The notes under the pieces were generated by a model. It was given only the letters and a program-made list of their open reading frames with translations, did no database searches and was not told the DNA's origin. Positions 59,655 to 64,000 of a DNA stretch of 64,000 nucleotides are shown here, piece after piece (within the stretch, counting starts at the first letter, position 1; each line of letters opens with the position of its first letter). The DNA is from Coenobita brevimanus. Taxonomy: Eukaryota; Arthropoda; Malacostraca; Decapoda; Coenobitidae. The translations under genes and the position numbers were made by a program. The DNA lies in NCBI GenBank assembly GCA_032717465.1, contig CM064669.1, positions 45,223,101-45,287,100 of the forward strand, written 5' to 3'.

Positions 59655-61172
59655 TTAAATTGGCTTTGCGTCTCCAACATCGACATCATGCATCAACACA
59701 GTGGTTCTTCCTGGAGTGGCATGGAACACCTGCGGGTACTCCTGCAGTAATGCCGAAAACTCCTGCCTTTCCTCGGGAGGTAGATGAGAAGGCTTAGTCT
59801 GGAGATCATTCATGATATCAGGATTCTTCCCCAAACTATCACTCAGGCTCATGCTGCATGGAAGAACTTCACTTGCAGACTCGGGTGGAACAGCTACAGT
59901 GCAGACTGGGTTATTTTCGTCCCGCCTGTGATATAACTTTAGCATGTTGATGTGACAAAGTTGCTTGTTCTTTCTACGATCTGGTGTGGCGATGACATAG
60001 TTGACATCACTGAGTTTCTTCTCCACGAAATAAGGACCACTAAACTTGGCTTGAAGAGGTTGCCCATGCACCGGTAGCAGAATCAAAACCTGATCTCCTG
60101 GCTGAAAGTGGCGTAACCTGGACTTCTTATCATACCAAGTCTTCATCTTCTCCTGAGCAGCTCCTAAATTCTCTCTCGCCAGCTGTAAAGCAGTGGACAG
60201 TCGTTCTTTGAACTTCATCACATACTCCAGCAGGTTGACGTCATCTTCCTCCGACAGCCAGCATTCCTTGAGTAGCTTAACGGGTCCTCTTACTTCATGG
60301 CCAAACAGTAGTTCAAAGGATGAGAAGCCCAGTGATTCATTTGGAGATTCTCTTGCGGCAAATACAATGAATGGAAGACCTTTATCCCAGTCTTTCTGAT
60401 GTTGCAAACAGTATTTCTTGAGCATCGATTTGAGTGTTTGATGATATCTCTCCAACGCTCCTTGGGTCTGGGGATGGTAAGCTGAAGACGTGATCTGGGT
60501 GATGCCCAACTCTTTCAGAGACTGCTTGAAAACATTTGACATGAAATTACTTCCCCGGTCTGACTGTACCTCCTTGGGCAGACCAAACTTTGTGAAGAAC
60601 CCTAGCATTTCCTTAACCACGTTCTTTGCTGAGATATTTCTAAGTGGAATGGCTTCAGGATAACGAGTAGCCATATCAATCAGGGTCAACACATAAGAAA
60701 ATCCTGAAGAAGTCTTAGGAAGAGGGCCCAAAATATCCACCAACACACGTTTGAATGGCGCTTCAAAAGGAGGAATGGGAACTAGAGGTGCAACCTTTTC
60801 GGTCTGATTACACTTCCCCACAACTTGACAGGTGTGACAAGACTTACAATACCAGGAAACATCTCTGAAGATACCTGGCCAGTAGAAATGTTTCAAAATG
60901 CATGCCACAGTCTTCCTCACTCCAAGGTGTCCTGCCAAACTGGAATCATGAGCCACTCTAATGATATCCTGCCTACAAACACGAGGGATGACAACTTGAT
61001 GTACAACCTCCCATTCACAGTCGGCTGATGCTGTTGGGGGTCTCCACTTCCTCATAAGTACTCCTGACTTTATATAATAACAAGTAGAAGCACCAGCTGA
61101 CTCTTCCTCATTGCAAGCAGAGTTAGCTAGACCTTTCAACTCAGGGTCAGCAACCTGCAACTCAACCAACTC
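59655..61172 (-). CDS. pol: Element 2 pol, integrase
   Basis: About 505 codons in the same frame as gag-protease, separated from it only by TAA 61173-61175. It has no ATG start of its own, so it was presumably translated as part of a gag-pol fusion. Counting from codon 61169: H2C2 zinc finger H74, H81, C111, C114; catalytic D145, D204 and E240 with the D-x35-E spacing; GPY motif at 378-380 (KFSGPYFVEKK) in the C-terminal module. The last 90 residues lead directly into RT (EYPQVFHATPGRT is the usual pre-RT segment). All integrase catalytic residues are intact. The role is insertion of cDNA into the genome. Confidence 0.92.
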   Translation of the reverse strand, partial: ELVELQVADPELKGLANSACNEEESAGASTCYYIKSGVLMRKWRPPTASADCEWEVVHQVVIPRVCRQDIIRVAHDSSLAGHLGVRKTVACILKHFYWPGIFRDVSWYCKSCHTCQVVGKCNQTEKVAPLVPIPPFEAPFKRVLVDILGPLPKTSSGFSYVLTLIDMATRYPEAIPLRNISAKNVVKEMLGFFTKFGLPKEVQSDRGSNFMSNVFKQSLKELGITQITSSAYHPQTQGALERYHQTLKSMLKKYCLQHQKDWDKGLPFIVFAARESPNESLGFSSFELLFGHEVRGPVKLLKECWLSEEDDVNLLEYVMKFKERLSTALQLARENLGAAQEKMKTWYDKKSRLRHFQPGDQVLILLPVHGQPLQAKFSGPYFVEKKLSDVNYVIATPDRRKNKQLCHINMLKLYHRRDENNPVCTVAVPPESASEVLPCSMSLSDSLGKNPDIMNDLQTKPSHLPPEERQEFSALLQEYPQVFHATPGRTTVLMHDVDVGDAKPI

Positions 61173-62963
61173 TTAACGAGACAAATTATCAACACTACGG
61201 GGTACTGCCTCATCTGGTGAGTGGTCCAAATTAGCAAGAAAAGTGTCAGCTAGGATAACATCATCATCATCATTATCCTCTAAGTCACCGGTAACTTTAG
61301 ACTTAGCCCTAGTGACAGCACATGCAGAGAACACATCAGGGACATCACAATCCTGGGCCGCAGCCACTGGGTCACTAGACAACTGAGGAGCTGGACACAC
61401 TTGACTTCCACCAATATCATTTCCAAGTAAGAAAGTTACACCTGACATTGGGAGTGTCTCAACCAACCCAACCATAACGGAACCATTAACAAAACCAGAC
61501 TCTAAATTCACTCTGCACAGAGGGACAGAGAAGTAATTATTCCCTACACCTTGTAAGATTACAGTTTCATCAGAGGAATTAACATTAGAGCCTAGAACAC
61601 TGGTCAGCATAAGGGATTGGCAAGCACCTGTATCACGATATATTTTAACTGATTTCCTGTCATTACTGTCCAGAGGACTGACAAAACCATCAGACAGGAA
61701 ATTAGCACATGAACTCTTGAGAGTGTCACCCACGTTACTGCTCAAAAGAGGAGCTTTATCATGAGAATTTAATTTACCCCTCAAAGCAGGTTCAATTAAC
61801 TCAGTTAAAGAATTTTGGGAACTCTGAAGGGTGGACACTAGACCAATTGACTGAATATTTAAAGACTCCTTTTTGTTCACATCACGCTGTCTCCTGAAAC
61901 ATTTCTCCGTAGTATGACCAAGCTTACTACAATAAGTACATTTACATTTCTGAAACCTAGAGGTGAAGCTGGTATTTACTTCCTGAGAAACATCATCTTT
62001 ATTCTCTTTCCTGTTACCTGTACTCTGAGTAGAGGCAACGTACTTACTCTCAGCTTTCCTTTTTTCTTTAGAATATCTCTTGTGAGTGAGAACATATTCA
62101 TCAGCTAAAACTGCAGCATCAGACAAATTATCTATTCTTTTCTCATGAAGATATAGGCTTACATCATTATTAATACACCTTTTGAAGTCCTCCAGCAAAA
62201 TCATCTGCTTAAATTTACCAAAATCAGAATCCACATTCATAGAATTTAACCACTGCTCTAACAGATCTTCTTTAATTTTTGCATACTGAACATGGGATTG
62301 CTTATCTTGCTTATAAGTTGTCCTAAATTTTACTCTATAGGCTTCAGGAACAAGCTCATAGGCCTTAAAAATCAAGCTCTTAACTACATCATAATTATCA
62401 GATTGATCCTGAGGCAAAGATGCATAAGTTACTTGAGCTTTACCGGTGAGAACAGTTTGAAGGAGTACTGGCCAATACTCTTTGGGCCAATTAAAACCTG
62501 TAGCTACCCTCTCAAACAACTGAAAATACTTTGTTAAATCAGATTCATTAAAAGGAGGGACAAATTTAACATTTTTAGCCACATCAAAATCATCAGAGCT
62601 AGATGATCCAGTTCCACCTTGTTTCATGCGATACTCATGGTCTGCCTGAATCCTAGCAAGTTCAATTTGTGCCTCCTGAGAATGTGCCTGAAACTCAGCC
62701 TCCTTAGCACGGGCCTCCTGCAGGGCTAGCTGTAACTTAGCTATTTCAATCTGTGTTTGCACATTTGGAGGAGTTACATTAAACAAGCTTTCATTAATCA
62801 TGTCGACAATTTGATCTTTAGAATGTTGAGAGCGAACAACAATTCCCAATTGTTGAGCAACAAGCTTAAGTTCATTCTTTGTTCTGTTTTCTACATCACA
62901 CACTGTTTGCACATTTGACAAAAAATCTTTGGCTTCATCAAGCGTAGTAATAGTAGACATCAT
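61173..62963 (-). CDS. gag: Element 2 gag-protease polyprotein
   Basis: Intact 596-codon frame starting at ATG 62963, about 81 bp inside the 5' LTR (a second ATG follows directly). Residues 25-60 form a SAP-like helical segment; 68-115 a coiled coil; 130-295 the retrotransposon gag capsid-like domain; 342-355 a CCHC zinc knuckle (C-x2-C-x4-H-x4-C); and 440-520 the aspartic protease with the catalytic triad DTGA at 444-447 and a LLGND motif at 512-516. It ends LSR then TAA, in frame with integrase. The protease would mature Gag and Pol in the particle. The stop between gag-PR and IN could be a readthrough site or a simple nonsense change. Confidence 0.92.
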   Translation of the reverse strand: MMSTITTLDEAKDFLSNVQTVCDVENRTKNELKLVAQQLGIVVRSQHSKDQIVDMINESLFNVTPPNVQTQIEIAKLQLALQEARAKEAEFQAHSQEAQIELARIQADHEYRMKQGGTGSSSSDDFDVAKNVKFVPPFNESDLTKYFQLFERVATGFNWPKEYWPVLLQTVLTGKAQVTYASLPQDQSDNYDVVKSLIFKAYELVPEAYRVKFRTTYKQDKQSHVQYAKIKEDLLEQWLNSMNVDSDFGKFKQMILLEDFKRCINNDVSLYLHEKRIDNLSDAAVLADEYVLTHKRYSKEKRKAESKYVASTQSTGNRKENKDDVSQEVNTSFTSRFQKCKCTYCSKLGHTTEKCFRRQRDVNKKESLNIQSIGLVSTLQSSQNSLTELIEPALRGKLNSHDKAPLLSSNVGDTLKSSCANFLSDGFVSPLDSNDRKSVKIYRDTGACQSLMLTSVLGSNVNSSDETVILQGVGNNYFSVPLCRVNLESGFVNGSVMVGLVETLPMSGVTFLLGNDIGGSQVCPAPQLSSDPVAAAQDCDVPDVFSACAVTRAKSKVTGDLEDNDDDDVILADTFLANLDHSPDEAVPRSVDNLSR

Positions 62964-63024
62964 GAATAGATCACAGTCACAAAATATCAGCCAATATCCT
63001 TATGATAATATCCTGAATATCCTG

Positions 63025-63044
63025 ATAAGAGATTGCCAAATTTA
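63025..63044 (-). other. Element 2 primer binding site candidate
   Basis: Just inside the 5' LTR the minus strand reads TAAATTTGGCAATCTCTTAT. TGGCAATC begins with the TGG complementary to tRNA CCA ends and lies six bases from the LTR. I cannot assign the tRNA. Confidence 0.35.
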
Positions 63045-63789
63045 TCTTACGGAACAGAAAACTGTCCCGCAAAGTTCCAGGTTCAAAACAAAAGAGTTAG
63101 GTAAAATTACAAGTTAAAGTTTAATGCTCAAACTAACAACAAAACATTCAGGACTCATAAGGATAATGTAATGGCAAAAAACAGGTTAAATATATGGTTA
63201 ACTGCAATAGCCTCTATTAACACGAAATTAGCAAAAGTAAATGTATCTAAGTCAGCCATGATAAAATGAGAAAACCAGATAATGCTCAGTTAATGCAAGA
63301 TATATTATTACAGATACAAAATATTATCAAAAATGACTGACATAAAAACACATGAATCACAAAAACCTCACTAGGCCTACGAATCAACACCTCATGCTAT
63401 ACAGTACAAGAAAAAATGTAATAACACTTATACTCAAATTACACAGCAGCTAGATGGTTGGAGACTTCCTGAGCACTCACAATAATAACAACTGTACAGG
63501 GGAGGACAGAGATGTGAGCAAAATGAGGAGTAGATCTAAGTGGCAATTAATGCAGAGACTGAGCTCATTATATAGGGGCCGGCAGAGCTTGATACAACTT
63601 GTAAGAAGGACGCGCAAATGAAGTCATAGGGGACAAAGAGTTGACAATCCTGCTCTGAACAATAGAAAGAACGACTTACTCTACTATAAGGGTTAGAAGG
63701 GGGGAGTGAGGTAGAACACGCTCGTGATCAAACATGCAGCATACTGTACGTTAGAATTATACAAAGGATGATGAAATCATAGGCTATGT

Positions 63790-63793
<4 letters not shown>
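63045..63793 (-). repeat. LTR element 2, 5' LTR
   Basis: 749 bp. Its left terminus is TCTTAC in place of TGTTAC, so the conserved terminal TG (CA on the coding strand) is mutated on the internal edge. Other differences from the 3' LTR include loss of GA near 63057, an added TAT near 63330, and single substitutions. Confidence 0.92.
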
Positions 63794-63828
<35 letters not shown>

Positions 63829-63845
63829 TGTCTGTCTGTCTACAT
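63794..63845. repeat. (AT)n right half and GTCT repeat
   Basis: Continuation of the AT microsatellite split by element 2 (63794-63825), followed by GTCTGTCTGTCTGTCTAC. Confidence 0.9.
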
Positions 63846-63871
63846 CTGTCCATCCATCTTTCTGTCACCAG

Positions 63872-63972
63872 ACGCCTTAATCAAGGAGGGTACCGCCAGA
63901 ACAAGTCGCCTCCACGCCACCCCGTCCGCTGCCATCAAGCAGCTCGCCCCATATCCCACACCTCCCTCTTAA
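63872..63972 (+). other. Candidate terminal coding exon
   Basis: A long pyrimidine tract with TCTTTCTGTCACCAG gives a good 3' splice site ending at 63871. The following frame (phase with two leading bases) is open for 32 codons, beginning ALIKEGTARTSRLHATPS, and ends at TAA 63970-63972. A homologous segment lies inverted at about 57180-57260 (shared GAACAAGTCGCCTC). No protein family is recognised. The duplication means it could equally be part of a repeat. Confidence 0.25.
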
Positions 63973-63996
63973 ACCACCACCACCACCACCACCACC
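63973..63996. repeat. (CCA)n microsatellite at window end
   Basis: Short CCACCACCACC run ending at the window edge. Confidence 0.85.
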
Positions 63997-64000
63997 TCAC

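Larger units (their letters stand above)
57597..63793 (-). mobile_element. LTR element 2: Gmr1-type Ty3/gypsy element, near full length
   Basis: A 6197-bp minus-strand element with LTRs 57597-58344 and 63045-63793 differing by about ten substitutions and two short indels (about 1-1.5 percent). The order on the coding strand is gag (CCHC knuckle), aspartic protease, integrase (H2C2, DD35E, GPY), reverse transcriptase, RNase H. Integrase thus precedes RT, the reverse of ordinary Ty3/gypsy and as described for Gmr1-like elements. Three stops and a 4-bp duplication break the frame. It inserted into an AT microsatellite, so the target duplication cannot be read unambiguously. Confidence 0.93.

Overview
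This window reads as repeat-dominated nuclear DNA from an invertebrate, most likely a decapod crustacean. That is an inference from very dense dinucleotide and minisatellite arrays, two Ty3/gypsy LTR elements of a rare type, a Jockey-like LINE fragment, tRNA-derived SINEs and conserved marine-invertebrate repeats. No bacterial signal is present: no operons, no ribosome binding sites, and no long ORFs outside retrotransposons. I recognise no intact host gene. The only host-like coding traces are a pseudogene exon (15552-16096) and two weak exon candidates (37400-37426 and 63872-63972).

Layout. (1) A segmental repeat of at least 8.9 kb occurs as copy A (1-8953), partial copy B (16700-16968 plus 22833-25250) and copy C (about 40330-48054), all in the same orientation. 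Comparing the copies gives occupied and empty sites for several mobile elements: a hAT-like MITE (3813-4274, 8-bp TSD) and two TTAA-flanked piggyBac-like MITEs (4606-5375, 7105-7879) in A; a palindrome-bearing TIR element (44431-45155) in C; and LTR element 1 in B. (2) 8.95-16.7 kb: GT microsatellites, an array of nuclear-receptor-like half-sites, a 31-bp G-rich minisatellite, the pseudogene exon and a tRNA-Gly-like SINE. (3) 25-40 kb: minisatellites, a 1.4-kb purine-rich tract, a triplicated tRNA-like 58-bp unit and many degenerate copies of a short dispersed repeat whose core is CCAGACGATTTTATTCAGC. (4) 48-57 kb: more of that dispersed family, a 140-bp tandem array rich in AGGTCA half-sites, a 187-bp AC repeat, SINE-like sequences, a 16/32-bp minisatellite, a LINE RT remnant and a large inverted minisatellite. 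(5) 57.6-63.8 kb: LTR element 2, inserted into an AT microsatellite.

The most notable system is the pair of Ty3/gypsy-family elements, both on the minus strand. Element 2 (57597-63793) has the order gag-protease-integrase-RT-RNase H, with integrase upstream of RT. This is the Gmr1-type order, not the usual gypsy order. Element 1 (16969-22832) is an internally deleted relative. Its integrase zinc finger is joined in frame to what looks like the RNase H C-terminus, which independently implies the same order. Its two LTRs are almost identical although its coding region is defective, so it may have been mobilised in trans.
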